Positions 1-9,377 of a stretch of 64,000 nt of DNA are shown here, piece after piece. Origin of the DNA: Jannaschia aquimarina (GTDB lineage: Bacteria > Pseudomonadota > Alphaproteobacteria > Rhodobacterales > Rhodobacteraceae); NCBI RefSeq assembly GCF_000877395.1, contig NZ_JYFE01000036.1, positions 1-64,000 of the forward strand. The letters are read 5' to 3'. The notes below the pieces were generated by a model. The model saw only the letters and a list, made by a program, of their open reading frames with translations, did not search any database and had not been told where the DNA came from. The position numbers were made by a program, and so were the translations under genes. Position 1 is the stretch's first letter. Every line of letters begins with the position of its first letter.

Positions 1-114
1 ATCCGTGATCGTGGCGGGCCCGACATTTTGCCGAAGGAGATGGGCCCGCCCGATGCCGCCTCCGCATGTGGAAGCGGAAACGGGAACGGGTGGGCCCAGA
101 TATTCGTCGGTGCC

Positions 115-2844
115 TCAGGAGAGGATGAACGTGTCCTCACCCATGACGTTCACGGAGATATCGCTGAGATCTTCGCCGCGTACTTCGGCAATCCGATAGG
201 TCGTACCACCGGTCCGGACCTCCAGGAAGGTATCGGCGTTCTCGACAACGAAATCGACGTCGAAGTCGGAGCCGGTATCCACGCTCTCCACGGCGATCGC
301 GTCACCTTCGGACGCATTGAAGTCGAGGATGAGGTCGATGGACCCGGCGCTCGCATCGGCGAGGTCGAAAACGAACAGGTCGGCTCCTTCGTCGCCCTTC
401 AGAACGTCGTCATCCGCCCCGCCTTCGAGGGTATCGTCCCCTTCACGGCCGCGAAGGACATCGGATCCGGTTCCGCCGCGCATGACATCATTGCCGCGAC
501 CACCAATGGAATTATCGTTCCCCGCGCCGCCTTCGAGGGTGTCGTGGCCATTGCTGCCACGCAGGCTGTCATTGCCAAGCCCGCCGAAGATGTAATCGTC
601 GCCAGCCCGTCCGTGCAAGTAGTCGTCGCCCTTCAATCCGTCGATCGAGTCGTCACCGGCGGTTCCGCGCAAGCGATCGTTCGAGGTCGTTCCTTCCAGA
701 ACTTCGTCGAAGACGGGCTCCGGTTCGGGCTCGGGCTCCGGTTCGGGCTCGGGCTCCGGTTCCGGCTCAGGCTCCGGTTCCGGCTCGGGCGTCGGTTCCG
801 GCTCGGGCTCGGGCTCGGGCTTGGGCTCCGGCTCGGGCGTCGGTTCCGGCTCGGGTTCGGGCGCGGTTTTCCCGCCGTCCTTGATCCAGGCCTTCATCTC
901 ATCGAGCGTGAGAGTGACATCCGTGAACCGGTAGGTCTCGATATCCAGGATCAGGCTGGTGCCGAAATCCGCCAGGCCGATCATCATCTCGCCCGCCTTC
1001 GTCAGGAAGGCCTCGACGGAGCCGATCTTGGCGTCGACGTGCAATGTGTCCTTTCCGGCTCCACCGTCGAGCGTGTCGTTGCCCGCGCTCATGTAGAGCG
1101 CATCGTTCCCGCGGCCGGCAGACAGGTGGTTGGCCGCCTTGGAGCCCTTGAGCGTATCGTTCCCGTCGCCGGTGAATGCGTTCTCGATCCGATTGCCGGT
1201 GATGTCGACATTGATCCCGGCGATCATCGATGCACCGCCCGAAAGGTCGATCATGCTATCGGACGTGACGGCCGCAGCATTCAGGGTATCGGTCCCACCA
1301 TCGGTGTCGGTCAGGTCCTTGCGGCGTTCCAGATCGGCGCCGTCGTAGAGCGAGCCGAATTCGTCCGTATAGACGTACAGGTCGTTCTTGATATCGGCGT
1401 CGCCATGCGCCTGGAACTTGTACCCTTTGAGATAGCCGGTGCGGCCCTCGGTTCCCTCGCTGTGATCCTTGATCTCGACGGTCCAGGTGCCTGCGGACAT
1501 CTCGCCCATCGTGGCGACCGAGCTGAGCGTGAAGTCCCGGATCGACTCGCGGCTCGTCCCGCTGAGGTTGTAGACGAGATGGACGCTCGTTCCCTCGGGT
1601 GAGGTCAGGATCAGATCCATGTCGCCGGCATAGGCCCAGCTCAGGTCGAGCGACAGCTCGACATGCTCGATCTCGACGTCTTCCTTCACTTCGAAGCTGA
1701 ACTTCAGCGTGTCCTGCTTGCCGCCCTGGATCTGCTTGTCGAGGCTTCCGGACTTGGTCACCGTGGCACGGTTCTCGAAGGTGGACTGCTCGGTCCAGGT
1801 TTCGGCCAGGCGGACGGCCGAGGTGGCATCCACCATGCCGTAGCCGAAGACATCGCTGTGGTGCAGCCCGCCGCCGTTGAAGCCATCGGATCCGTTCGTG
1901 ATCCAGCCCTGGCCGATCTTGTGCGTGTCGGCCAGGCCTTCGCGCTTTGCCGTCAGGGCGAGGATCTGCTGAATGTCGCGGTAGCCAAGCTCGGGATTGG
2001 CCTCGAGCATGAGACCGATGACGCCGGACACGGCCGGGGCCGCGAACGAGGTTCCGTTCGCAAAGTCGTAGCGGTCGCCGATGGTCGTCGTCATCACGTC
2101 CACGCCCGGCGCGGAGACCAGTACGTTCGCGCCGATGCTGGTGAACTTCGCGCCCGCGCCGTCAGGGGCGACTGCGCCGACGGCGATCGAGAACGGCGAG
2201 TTCTGGAAGTTGTGGTAGTTCGACGATCCCCACTCGCTATTGTTTCCGGCGGAGAAGACGGCGGAAGTGCCAAGGCCGTCACGACCGTTGACGGCGAGGT
2301 TCTTCAGCGCCGCCGCCATGTCGGAATAAGTCTTGCTCGAGAAGTCGTCCGCGAAGTTCTGGGTGAAGCTCCAGCTGTTGTTGACGACGTCAAGGTCGGC
2401 TGCGGCCCAGAGCCCTTCGACGATCTGATCGACCACGTTGCTGGCGCTGTAATGGACGCCGAGACCGACGAGCGTCGCCCCGGATGCCACACCGGCCGAG
2501 CCGATCTCGTTGTCCTTTTCGCCCGAGATGATCCCCGCGACCCTCGTGCCGTGATCCGTCGTCAGCGCGCTGCCATCGCTTGGCACGTCGCCGGTATCCA
2601 GGTCGAAGTTGTAGTCCAGCTTGGTGTCGTAGGCCTTGGCCAAGTCGACATGCGTGAAGTCGATCTGCGTGTCGAGCACCCCGATCTTCACGCCCTTGCC
2701 CGAATAATCCTGCCAGGCGGTCTCGACATTGATGTGGAGTTCGGACTTGCTTGATTGTTCGAGATACCAGGTGGCACGGCCCTTCGGGTCGTTCACTTTC
2801 TGGTCCGCGGTCACTAGGTCGCCGGAGGGGGCGGATCGGATCAT
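115..2844 (-). CDS. Secreted RTX subtilisin-like serine protease (S8) with P-domain
   Basis: Predicted extracellular protease of 909 residues. The S8 catalytic triad is visible: Asp58 in GVLDTQID, His98 in TDHGTRVAG and Ser266 in NGTSFAAP. A proprotein-convertase P-domain follows (about 365-480), then a first RTX/serralysin-like calcium-binding module (about 555-645), a Pro-Glu repeat linker (about 661-708) and a second RTX block (about 720-825). There is no Sec signal peptide, and the C-terminus ends in the hydrophobic/acidic pattern common in type I secretion substrates, so T1SS export is inferred; no T1SS genes lie in the window. The open frame extends upstream to 3156, but the ATG at 2844 is preceded by AAGGGAAGAA and the family-like sequence begins there. 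It borders the EPS locus and may process surface proteins; the substrate is unknown. Confidence 0.88.
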   Translation of the reverse strand: MIRSAPSGDLVTADQKVNDPKGRATWYLEQSSKSELHINVETAWQDYSGKGVKIGVLDTQIDFTHVDLAKAYDTKLDYNFDLDTGDVPSDGSALTTDHGTRVAGIISGEKDNEIGSAGVASGATLVGLGVHYSASNVVDQIVEGLWAAADLDVVNNSWSFTQNFADDFSSKTYSDMAAALKNLAVNGRDGLGTSAVFSAGNNSEWGSSNYHNFQNSPFSIAVGAVAPDGAGAKFTSIGANVLVSAPGVDVMTTTIGDRYDFANGTSFAAPAVSGVIGLMLEANPELGYRDIQQILALTAKREGLADTHKIGQGWITNGSDGFNGGGLHHSDVFGYGMVDATSAVRLAETWTEQSTFENRATVTKSGSLDKQIQGGKQDTLKFSFEVKEDVEIEHVELSLDLSWAYAGDMDLILTSPEGTSVHLVYNLSGTSRESIRDFTLSSVATMGEMSAGTWTVEIKDHSEGTEGRTGYLKGYKFQAHGDADIKNDLYVYTDEFGSLYDGADLERRKDLTDTDGGTDTLNAAAVTSDSMIDLSGGASMIAGINVDITGNRIENAFTGDGNDTLKGSKAANHLSAGRGNDALYMSAGNDTLDGGAGKDTLHVDAKIGSVEAFLTKAGEMMIGLADFGTSLILDIETYRFTDVTLTLDEMKAWIKDGGKTAPEPEPEPTPEPEPKPEPEPEPEPTPEPEPEPEPEPEPEPEPEPEPEPEPVFDEVLEGTTSNDRLRGTAGDDSIDGLKGDDYLHGRAGDDYIFGGLGNDSLRGSNGHDTLEGGAGNDNSIGGRGNDVMRGGTGSDVLRGREGDDTLEGGADDDVLKGDEGADLFVFDLADASAGSIDLILDFNASEGDAIAVESVDTGSDFDVDFVVENADTFLEVRTGGTTYRIAEVRGEDLSDISVNVMGEDTFILS
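715..865 (-). repeat. Hexameric tandem repeat encoding Pro-Glu linker
   Basis: About 150 bp of near-perfect 6-bp units (GGCTCC, GGTTCG and GGCTCG variants on the plus strand) encode an alternating Pro-Glu tract with occasional Thr-Pro and Lys-Pro. It joins the two RTX modules of the subtilisin. Such repeats are prone to slippage in 6-bp steps, which would change linker length without shifting the frame. Confidence 0.9.
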
Positions 2845-3322
2845 GGCTTTTCTTCCCTTCGAATATGCGGCCGCCGGATCCGTGAAGTGAGCAATCAAAC
2901 CGGATCCAGGCCGAGCAAGCGGCGTTTGGAAACTTTGAAGTCGGAGAACGCGGCCTGAGATGGTCGAAATAATGGTAAGGCACGTTCGGTAGTGCGGGGT
3001 TTGTTTCAAAATGGCAGTTAATGGAACGTTAAGAGCGGCCAATAAATCGCGATCGGCAACAATCCACCGATCCGCCTTGGGCAGGACAAAATCGAGACAC
3101 ATTTTCAATGAGTTCGACCGAAATGAGACAATCGCCTCAGCGGACAATCCGCTCAAGATTCGTTGTCTGTTCGCACTGGTCTTTTGGGTGACTTTGCGTA
3201 ATCGAGAGCGGCGCGCGCTTTACCCTTACGTCAATATCTCGCCGCTATTAACGTTAGGTCAATCTTTGCTAATGCGTCGTCAATCAAGATTAATTAACCC
3301 AAGGTAAATATCGCGTGCCACA
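2845..3322. promoter_or_regulatory. Divergent intergenic region between RTX protease and pyruvyl transferase
   Basis: These 478 bp hold no convincing gene; the 98-codon frame at 3011-3307 has no ribosome binding site or family resemblance. The part after about 3180 is clearly richer in A and T than the flanking genes. It contains three same-strand GTCAAT words at 3230-3235, 3258-3263 and 3279-3284, and TTAATTAA near the pyruvyl transferase start. It probably holds the promoters for both divergent genes. No exact -35/-10 pair can be assigned. Confidence 0.5.
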
Positions 3323-4513
3323 ATGACAGATTCGAACGCGCCAAAGATCCGCTGCATGAACGTCAAATACAGCCCGAACCTGGGAGACGGTCTTCTGTCG
3401 GAATGCCTCGAAGCCGCGCTGCTCGACTGTGGCGCGCTGGAAGCGGTCTCGATCGACCTGGCTGCGCGGGCCGACTACGGTAGCCAGATGGCGGGGCGGG
3501 GCAAGATCATGGCCGTTCTGTCGGCCATGCCCGACTGGTTGAGGCATCAGGCCGTTCGCGTGCCTCTGGCCCTCGCATCGCGCAGGATCTGGGGGCCGCA
3601 TTACGCCGCAGGCCTCAAAGGGGCGAATGCGGTCGTCATCGGTGGAGGAAACCTCCTCTCCGATCACGATCTGAATTTCCCGACGAAGCTTGCGCTCGCG
3701 TTGGACACGTGTCGTGCGCGGAAGCTCCCCGTCGCGTTCTTCGCTTGCGGAATGGCTGCCCATTGGTCGGAGGAAGGTGACCGCCGTCTGAGGCGCGCGT
3801 TGAAGGATCATCCACCCGCCGCCGTCTTTCTCAGGGATCAGGCTTCGAAAGAGCGATGGGACGATCGTTTCGCGGAGGTGGCGGGGCTTGAGGCCGAGGT
3901 CGTTCGCGATCCGGGCCTGATGGCAAGCTTGCGATATGATCCGCCCGCTCGTCCCACATCCGGTCGACCGCGGATTGGACTGGGCATCATGAGCGATGTC
4001 GCCATACGCTACCATTCGGATGCCCGAATGGGCGCATCCGAACTCGGTCGGCGTTTTGTCGATCTCTCTCGCGCGCTTTTGGACAAGGGCGCGCAGGTCG
4101 TGGCCTTCACCAATGGCTCTCCGGAAGACATCGAGATGGCCGAGGCGATCCAGTCCGAACTCCGGGAGATCTCTGTTTCCGCGGAGCGACCAGCGCGACC
4201 GTCCGATCTGGCGGCGATCGTTGCCGGATGTCACGCGATCGCCGCCTATCGGATGCACGCGATCATCGCGGCGCATTCGTTCGGTGTGCCGCAACTCGCC
4301 TTCGCATGGGACGACAAGGTCGCTGCGTTCCTTGGATCCGTCGGGCGGTCCGATTGCCTGCACGACTTCGCTGCTCTGTCCGCTGAGGAGGCGGCGGACA
4401 TCCTTTTGCGCTTTGCGGAGGAGGGAATGGAGGACACGGCGCGGGCGGCTGTCGTCGCCGAGGCGAAGGCGGATACCAAGCGCCTCTACGACGCTTTGAT
4501 CGCCGCCCTGTAG
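3323..4513 (+). CDS. Polysaccharide pyruvyl transferase family protein
   Basis: 396 residues. This family transfers pyruvate from phosphoenolpyruvate to sugar hydroxyls, forming ketal groups on cell-surface polysaccharides. Visible family features are the N-terminal NLGDGLLSECLE, the glycine-rich VVIGGGNLLSDHD around residue 110, a LRDQASKERW segment, and the C-terminal YRMHAIIAAHSFGVPQLAF block with the conserved RMH. No membrane segment is present, so it is likely cytoplasmic and acts on lipid-linked repeat units. The ribosome binding site before 3323 is weak (AAGG about 20 bases upstream), so the ATG at 3356 is possible. Its 3' end overlaps the convergent glycosyltransferase by 28 bp. Confidence 0.85.
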   Translation: MTDSNAPKIRCMNVKYSPNLGDGLLSECLEAALLDCGALEAVSIDLAARADYGSQMAGRGKIMAVLSAMPDWLRHQAVRVPLALASRRIWGPHYAAGLKGANAVVIGGGNLLSDHDLNFPTKLALALDTCRARKLPVAFFACGMAAHWSEEGDRRLRRALKDHPPAAVFLRDQASKERWDDRFAEVAGLEAEVVRDPGLMASLRYDPPARPTSGRPRIGLGIMSDVAIRYHSDARMGASELGRRFVDLSRALLDKGAQVVAFTNGSPEDIEMAEAIQSELREISVSAERPARPSDLAAIVAGCHAIAAYRMHAIIAAHSFGVPQLAFAWDDKVAAFLGSVGRSDCLHDFAALSAEEAADILLRFAEEGMEDTARAAVVAEAKADTKRLYDALIAAL

Positions 4514-5706
4514 AGCTCGATCTGTGCGTCGATCCATTGGTCGGGCGTCGTGCACAAACCGTGCGCGCCACGTGCGCCCGTCTCGCTCATCGTCCTGATC
4601 TCCGACGCGTCCATGTCGGCGACTTTGCGCAAACTGGCCGCAAAGGCGGCCGGGTTCCGCGTGTCGCAAGTGAAGCCAAGCCCAGCCGCTTCCATTTCCG
4701 GGCCGAGCAAGGCGGTCCGGGACAGGATCACGGGGAGGCCGGACAGACTGGCTTCGGCGGCGACGAGGCCGAACGGCTCCGGGTAGCGCGAGGGCATCAC
4801 AAGCGCGCGGGCTTGTGCCATCTCGTGCGCGATCGCGTCGCGGTCGAGCCAGCCGGTGAAGCGCACCTTCGGATATCTGCGGGCCAGGGCCTCCCGTAGC
4901 GGCCCCTCTCCTGCGATGACGAGGGGGACGTCCGCTTCGGCGGCGGCTTCGACCAGGTCCTCGACGCCCTTTTCGGCCTCTACACGGCCCACGAAGAGGA
5001 ACGTGTTGTTCGCTTCCGCCTCCACGCGCGCCTCGGTGGGGGCGGTCGCCGGGTTCCGAAGGGCGCGCAGCCGATCTGTCGGATAGCCCGCCTGAGCCAG
5101 AAGCGGCTCCATCCCGGGATGGATCATCAGGATCCTTGCCCAGGGGGCGGTCCGGGGCAGGGTCCGGCGAAGGATCAGCTGCCGGGTGACGCGCCACACC
5201 TTCTGCGCCCGGCTCCGCTTGTCGCAATGTGTCGTGAGGCAGTCGACGGACAGGGGAATCCGGGCGCATGGCTCCATCGCCTGGTAGTCCATGTATCCCC
5301 CGTTGGGACAGGCGAGAAAGAAATCATGCGCGTGGATGAAAACCCGGTTCGCGACGTCCGAAAGCGGGGCGAAGACCGCCGCCGTCAGGGTCTTGGACCA
5401 CGAATGCACGTGGTAGACCGTCTTCCCGTCGTCGTGAGACGCGATCAGGTCCGAGAGCTCGGCCGCGACCTTGCGATTGTAGAGCCCTCGCGTCGCGGCC
5501 ACGTGAGGCGGCGCTTTCATCAGCGGATCCGCGCCGGCGTTGCGCCAAGTCACGCCGAGAGATGTCAAATCCGGGTTCGGATCCCGATCGGCGGCGAAGA
5601 ACGTGCACTCGATCCCCCGCGCGGCAAGCTCGCGGGCCTGCAAGAGGGCGAGCCCGGTCGCACCGCCGCGCGCGACGCTTGCATCGTTGACGATGACGAC
5701 ACGCAT
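4486..5706 (-). CDS. Glycosyltransferase family 4 protein
   Basis: 406 residues with the GT-B fold layout. The N-terminal domain begins MRVVIVNDASVARGGATGLA, with the Gly-rich acceptor loop. The C-terminal nucleotide-sugar domain carries NTFLFVGRVEAEKGVEDLVEAA and the E-x7-E type SRYPEPFGLVAAEASLSGLP. The donor and acceptor sugars cannot be read from sequence. The start at 5706 is chosen because GAGAGGA lies just upstream and the fold begins there; the open frame continues to 5790 without similarity. It is divergent from the chain-length kinase gene and convergent with the pyruvyl transferase. Role: one transfer step in assembly of the EPS repeat unit. Confidence 0.85.
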   Translation of the reverse strand: MRVVIVNDASVARGGATGLALLQARELAARGIECTFFAADRDPNPDLTSLGVTWRNAGADPLMKAPPHVAATRGLYNRKVAAELSDLIASHDDGKTVYHVHSWSKTLTAAVFAPLSDVANRVFIHAHDFFLACPNGGYMDYQAMEPCARIPLSVDCLTTHCDKRSRAQKVWRVTRQLILRRTLPRTAPWARILMIHPGMEPLLAQAGYPTDRLRALRNPATAPTEARVEAEANNTFLFVGRVEAEKGVEDLVEAAAEADVPLVIAGEGPLREALARRYPKVRFTGWLDRDAIAHEMAQARALVMPSRYPEPFGLVAAEASLSGLPVILSRTALLGPEMEAAGLGFTCDTRNPAAFAASLRKVADMDASEIRTMSETGARGAHGLCTTPDQWIDAQIELYRAAIKAS

Positions 5707-5950
5707 CCGCCAGTCCTCTCGGGTCCCGATTTTCGCGCACTCTTTCCGGTGAGGCGGGCGAAGACAAGGCAAGCGGCGAAAGCGCCGCATTCAAGATGTC
5801 CGACGGGGTGCGACCCTTGCAACGAAAGCCATGCCGTGCGAGCGAATAAGGCGTGGTATGAACTCCGCCGGGGTCGGAAACGTCCGAGGGACCTCAGATC
5901 CGGGAAAACCGGGCGGCGTGCGGATTTCTCGGTTCTTGGGACGTCCTATC

Positions 5951-8164
5951 GTGAACAGCAACGCAGACAATCTGACAGTGCCCCAGTTCGGCCCGCCGAT
6001 GCGGCCGGCGCCGACGCAGGATACGGTCGACCTTCGCCGGCTTCTCATTGCGCTGTGGCGGCGGAAATGGCTGATCGTCGGCGCGACGGTCATCGGCATG
6101 CTCATCGCCTACGCGATCGTCTCGCGTCTGACCCCGCAATACACGGCCAGAGCGAGCGTGATGCTCGACCCCCGGACGGTGCAGGTCGTCACATCGGACG
6201 AGATCATCTCTGACCTGACGCTGAACAATTCCGTCGTCGACACGGAACTCGCCGTCCTGCGGTCAAACCTCCTTCTCGAACAGGTGATCGCCAGCTTCGG
6301 TCCCGGAGAACTGGATCCCATCGATCCCGCCAATGATCCCCCTGGCCTACTGTCCCGGCTCAGGGGCGCAATCGGCCTGGGCGGCTCTGGCGGCGGGGCC
6401 GAGGGGGCCAGCGCGCCGATCACGCAGGAAGAACGGCGGATGCGCCGCCTTCTCGTCTCCATGCGCCGCAAGGTCACGGTCTGGCGGGAGGGGCAATCCT
6501 ATCTCTTGTCGATCGGGGTCACGACGACCGATGCCGTCCTGTCGAAGGAGATCGCGAACCGGATCGCCGAGACCTACATCTCCAGCCAGATCGAACAGCG
6601 CAGTGCGACGATCCGGTCCGCGTCGAGCTTCCTGACCGAGCGGGTCGAGGAAATCCGCGCCTCGGTCGAGGCCGCGGAGGCGGCCGTCGAGGAGTTTCGC
6701 CGGAGCCAGCTCGAAACGGCGGGCGTATCGGCGGAGACGCTTGAACAGCAGCTGCTCGAACTCAGCTCGCAGGTCTCGGTCGCCAAGGCGGACCTCGCCT
6801 CCGTCAAATCGCGCTTCGACCGGATCCAGACCCTTATCGACGCCGAAGGCATCGAGGCGGCATCCGAACTGCTGTCCTCGCCCCTCGTCGTCGCCCTGCG
6901 GGAGCAATTGCTTGCCCTGCGGCGCGAGGATGCCGATCTCGCGACCCGTCTCGGTCCGGAGCACCCGCAACGGCAGCGCTTGCAGGCACAGATCGACGCC
7001 ATCGTCGAGGATCTCGCCGCAGAGGTCCGCAAGATCGTCGCGGGCCTGCGGAACGACGCCGAGGTTGCCCAGATCAGGTCCGAGTCTCTCGAAAGCAGCC
7101 TTTCGGAAATCGAGGAACGTGCGGGCGCCATGTCGAGATCGTCGCTCGAGCTGCGGCAACTCGAGCGGGAGGCCGAGGCGATCCGTTCAATCTACCAGAT
7201 GATGCTTGAGCGACTGAACGAGACCCGGTCGGTCGAGCAGTTGCAGCGCGCGGACGCCCGAATGGTGAATACCGCGCAGGTGCCCGGCGCTCCATCGGCG
7301 CCGCGCACGACGCTGTTCTCCGTCCTAGGCGGGACCGTCGGCTTCATGATCGGCGTCATCGCCGCTCTTGCCGGTGCGATCTCGACGCGGGGGTTCAATC
7401 GGGCCTCCGAGATCGAGCGCTCTTTCGGCATCACCGTCCTGACGTCGCTGCCGCTCGGCGCCTGGCGATCCTTGCGTGGGATGCAGAAGTCGATCCAGAA
7501 ACTTCCCTATCAGCCGTTCGCCGACAGGCTGCGGATCCTGCGGGAGAACATTCGGCCGCGTCACATCTCCGGCACGCAGCGAACCGTCCTGATCACATCT
7601 TCCGTTCCCGGCGAGGGCAAGACGACCACGGCCGTCGGATTGGCCACAGTCGAAGGTCTGGCCCACCGTCGATGCGTCCTTCTGGATTTCGATCTGCGGC
7701 GGTCCAACCTCGGACGGGAACTGGAATACGATCCCCAGGGTGGCGGAGATCTGACGGCCCTGTTGCGCGGCGAATGCAACGTCGAGGCTGCTGTCCACCG
7801 GGTCGATCCGTTCGGGTTCGATCTGATCACGACGCGCGGACGGAACCCCCAACTGATCGACGACACCTCCGTCGAGCGGCTGCGGGAGGTCATCAAGGAC
7901 CTCGAGTCCCGCTATGAGATGGTCATCGTCGATACCCCGCCCGTCCTGCTGGTCGCGGATACGCTGACGCTCGTCGGTCTGATCGATACCGTCCTGATGG
8001 TCGTCAAACAGACGACCACCCGGCGAAATGCGGTTCAGGATACTCTTCGGACGGTCGAGGATGCGGGTGCGCGGTCGATCGGCCTTGTCATGTCGATGGT
8101 CGACTCGCGAGATGAGCAGGAAACCTACGGGACTTCCGGAGACTACAGCTATGCGAATCGCTAG
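5951..8164 (+). CDS. Wzc/ExoP-like chain-length determinant with tyrosine kinase domain
   Basis: Inner-membrane polysaccharide co-polymerase, 737 residues from this GTG. The N-terminal Wzz domain starts with a membrane helix (about 41-59) followed by a periplasmic part with long coiled coils (about 220-420). A second helix lies near 450-475. The cytoplasmic BY-kinase domain has Walker A SSVPGEGKTTT, Walker A' RCVLLDFDLRRSN and Walker B MVIVDTPPVLLVAD. The C-terminus has only a short Tyr cluster (TYGTSGDYSY). An ATG at 5831 or 5858 would add up to 40 residues of Arg/Gly-rich sequence that looks non-coding, so the GTG is preferred but not certain. It overlaps the export gene by 14 bp, so the two are translationally coupled. 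Confidence 0.86.
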   Translation: MNSNADNLTVPQFGPPMRPAPTQDTVDLRRLLIALWRRKWLIVGATVIGMLIAYAIVSRLTPQYTARASVMLDPRTVQVVTSDEIISDLTLNNSVVDTELAVLRSNLLLEQVIASFGPGELDPIDPANDPPGLLSRLRGAIGLGGSGGGAEGASAPITQEERRMRRLLVSMRRKVTVWREGQSYLLSIGVTTTDAVLSKEIANRIAETYISSQIEQRSATIRSASSFLTERVEEIRASVEAAEAAVEEFRRSQLETAGVSAETLEQQLLELSSQVSVAKADLASVKSRFDRIQTLIDAEGIEAASELLSSPLVVALREQLLALRREDADLATRLGPEHPQRQRLQAQIDAIVEDLAAEVRKIVAGLRNDAEVAQIRSESLESSLSEIEERAGAMSRSSLELRQLEREAEAIRSIYQMMLERLNETRSVEQLQRADARMVNTAQVPGAPSAPRTTLFSVLGGTVGFMIGVIAALAGAISTRGFNRASEIERSFGITVLTSLPLGAWRSLRGMQKSIQKLPYQPFADRLRILRENIRPRHISGTQRTVLITSSVPGEGKTTTAVGLATVEGLAHRRCVLLDFDLRRSNLGRELEYDPQGGGDLTALLRGECNVEAAVHRVDPFGFDLITTRGRNPQLIDDTSVERLREVIKDLESRYEMVIVDTPPVLLVADTLTLVGLIDTVLMVVKQTTTRRNAVQDTLRTVEDAGARSIGLVMSMVDSRDEQETYGTSGDYSYANR

Positions 8165-9377
8165 AACCTTCGTCCTCTGTGCCGGCATTGCGGTGCCGGC
8201 AGGTCTCGTGGCGACGGCCGGGGCCGCTCAGGAAGGTGGATATCGGCTGACCCAGGGGGATCGGATCCAGGTCAACTACACCGGCGCGATCGACCCGGTC
8301 ATCGTTCAGGTCGATATCGACGGAGAGGTGCGGCTGCCGGGCATCGGCGGCGTCGCGGCGGCCGACCTGACGATCGACGAAGTCGAGGACGCGGTTGAAG
8401 CGACGATGACCGAGGAGGGTCTGTTCGTCGACCCCCAGGTCAATATCTTCGTGACCGAATATGCCCCGGTCATCGTCACCGGCGACGTCAGCGGGCCGGG
8501 CCGTTTCGATTTCATCCCGGGAATGACCGTCACGACGGCCCTGGGCCTGGCCAAGGGAACGCAGACAACCGGCGTGAGCCGCTTCGAGGTTGAACGGGCG
8601 CGGGTCGCGAACGAAGGCCAGCTTCGGATCCTCAACCTGGAAATCGCGGATTCCATCGTCGAACTCGCGCGTCTCGACGCTGAACTCGCCGGAGAGGCGA
8701 TCGTCGAGTTGGACATGGAACTGCGCCAGCGGATCCCGATGCCCGCAGCCCTTGATCTGGATGTGCTGATCGCGAACCAGCAGCAGGCGTTGGACAACGT
8801 CAGGGGTCGTGAAGAGGAACTGTTGGGGATCTGGGCCCGCATAATCGAGACAGCCGAGGCTCAAAGCGAACTGTTCGCCCAGCGCATCGCCGTGCAGGAG
8901 GAATCCGCCGCCCGGCTTGCCGAGGATCTGCAGAACGCACAGGACTTGCAGGAACGTGGGTTGCAGACGGCCCAGCGCCTCCTGAATGCGGAACAGCGCG
9001 AAGCCGAGGCGCGGTCGCGCATTCTCGAACTCGAATCCGCTCAGATCGTGGCCGCGAATACGATCGCGGATGCGGAGCGGTTGAGGACGCTCTTCCTGCG
9101 CAACCGCCGTGAGGACGCGCTCAAGTCACGTGCGGAGGCCCTCGTCCGGCTCGAAGACACCAAGTTGCGCTACGCACGGGAGCTGGAGCAGCGAGGGGTC
9201 CTGTCGGGTGGCAATGTCGAGGCGCTCATCACCGCCGAATTGATCGACGTCACCTTCGAGATCTTCTCATCGCGCGATGCGGCCCCGGATCGCGATCCGG
9301 TCGAACAGACGACGCCGCTTCTGCCCGGCGATACCTTGGTCGTGACTGTGGACGCCTCGTCTGCGGTCTCGCAATGA
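8151..9377 (+). CDS. Polysaccharide export protein, Wza/KpsD-like (OPX family)
   Basis: 408 residues. A Sec signal peptide (MRIARTFVLCAGIAVPAGL..., cleavage after about residue 26, ATAGAAQ) precedes the poly-export domain YRLTQGDRIQVNYTG and a SLBB-type repeat (APVIVTGDVSGPGRF). A long coiled coil covers about 190-350. There is no lipobox, so it is not a Wza-type lipoprotein; this resembles alphaproteobacterial OPX proteins that use a separate outer-membrane partner. It should form the periplasmic or outer-membrane channel that receives EPS from the co-polymerase encoded just upstream. The start at 8151 is inside the kinase gene and the stop overlaps the next gene as ATGA. Confidence 0.86.
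   Translation: MRIARTFVLCAGIAVPAGLVATAGAAQEGGYRLTQGDRIQVNYTGAIDPVIVQVDIDGEVRLPGIGGVAAADLTIDEVEDAVEATMTEEGLFVDPQVNIFVTEYAPVIVTGDVSGPGRFDFIPGMTVTTALGLAKGTQTTGVSRFEVERARVANEGQLRILNLEIADSIVELARLDAELAGEAIVELDMELRQRIPMPAALDLDVLIANQQQALDNVRGREEELLGIWARIIETAEAQSELFAQRIAVQEESAARLAEDLQNAQDLQERGLQTAQRLLNAEQREAEARSRILELESAQIVAANTIADAERLRTLFLRNRREDALKSRAEALVRLEDTKLRYARELEQRGVLSGGNVEALITAELIDVTFEIFSSRDAAPDRDPVEQTTPLLPGDTLVVTVDASSAVSQ

Noticed and set aside
715-865. CRISPR-like periodicity
   Set aside because: The repeats are 6-bp coding units in frame with a Pro-Glu linker, without spacers.
28-1602. A 524-codon plus-strand frame opposite the RTX protease
   Set aside because: It is a shadow of the RTX and Pro-Glu repeats; its repeated Gly-Leu-Arg-Phe tract is the linker repeat read backwards.
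3011-3307. A 98-codon plus-strand ORF in the divergent gap
   Set aside because: There is no ribosome binding site or domain, and it overlaps probable promoter DNA.
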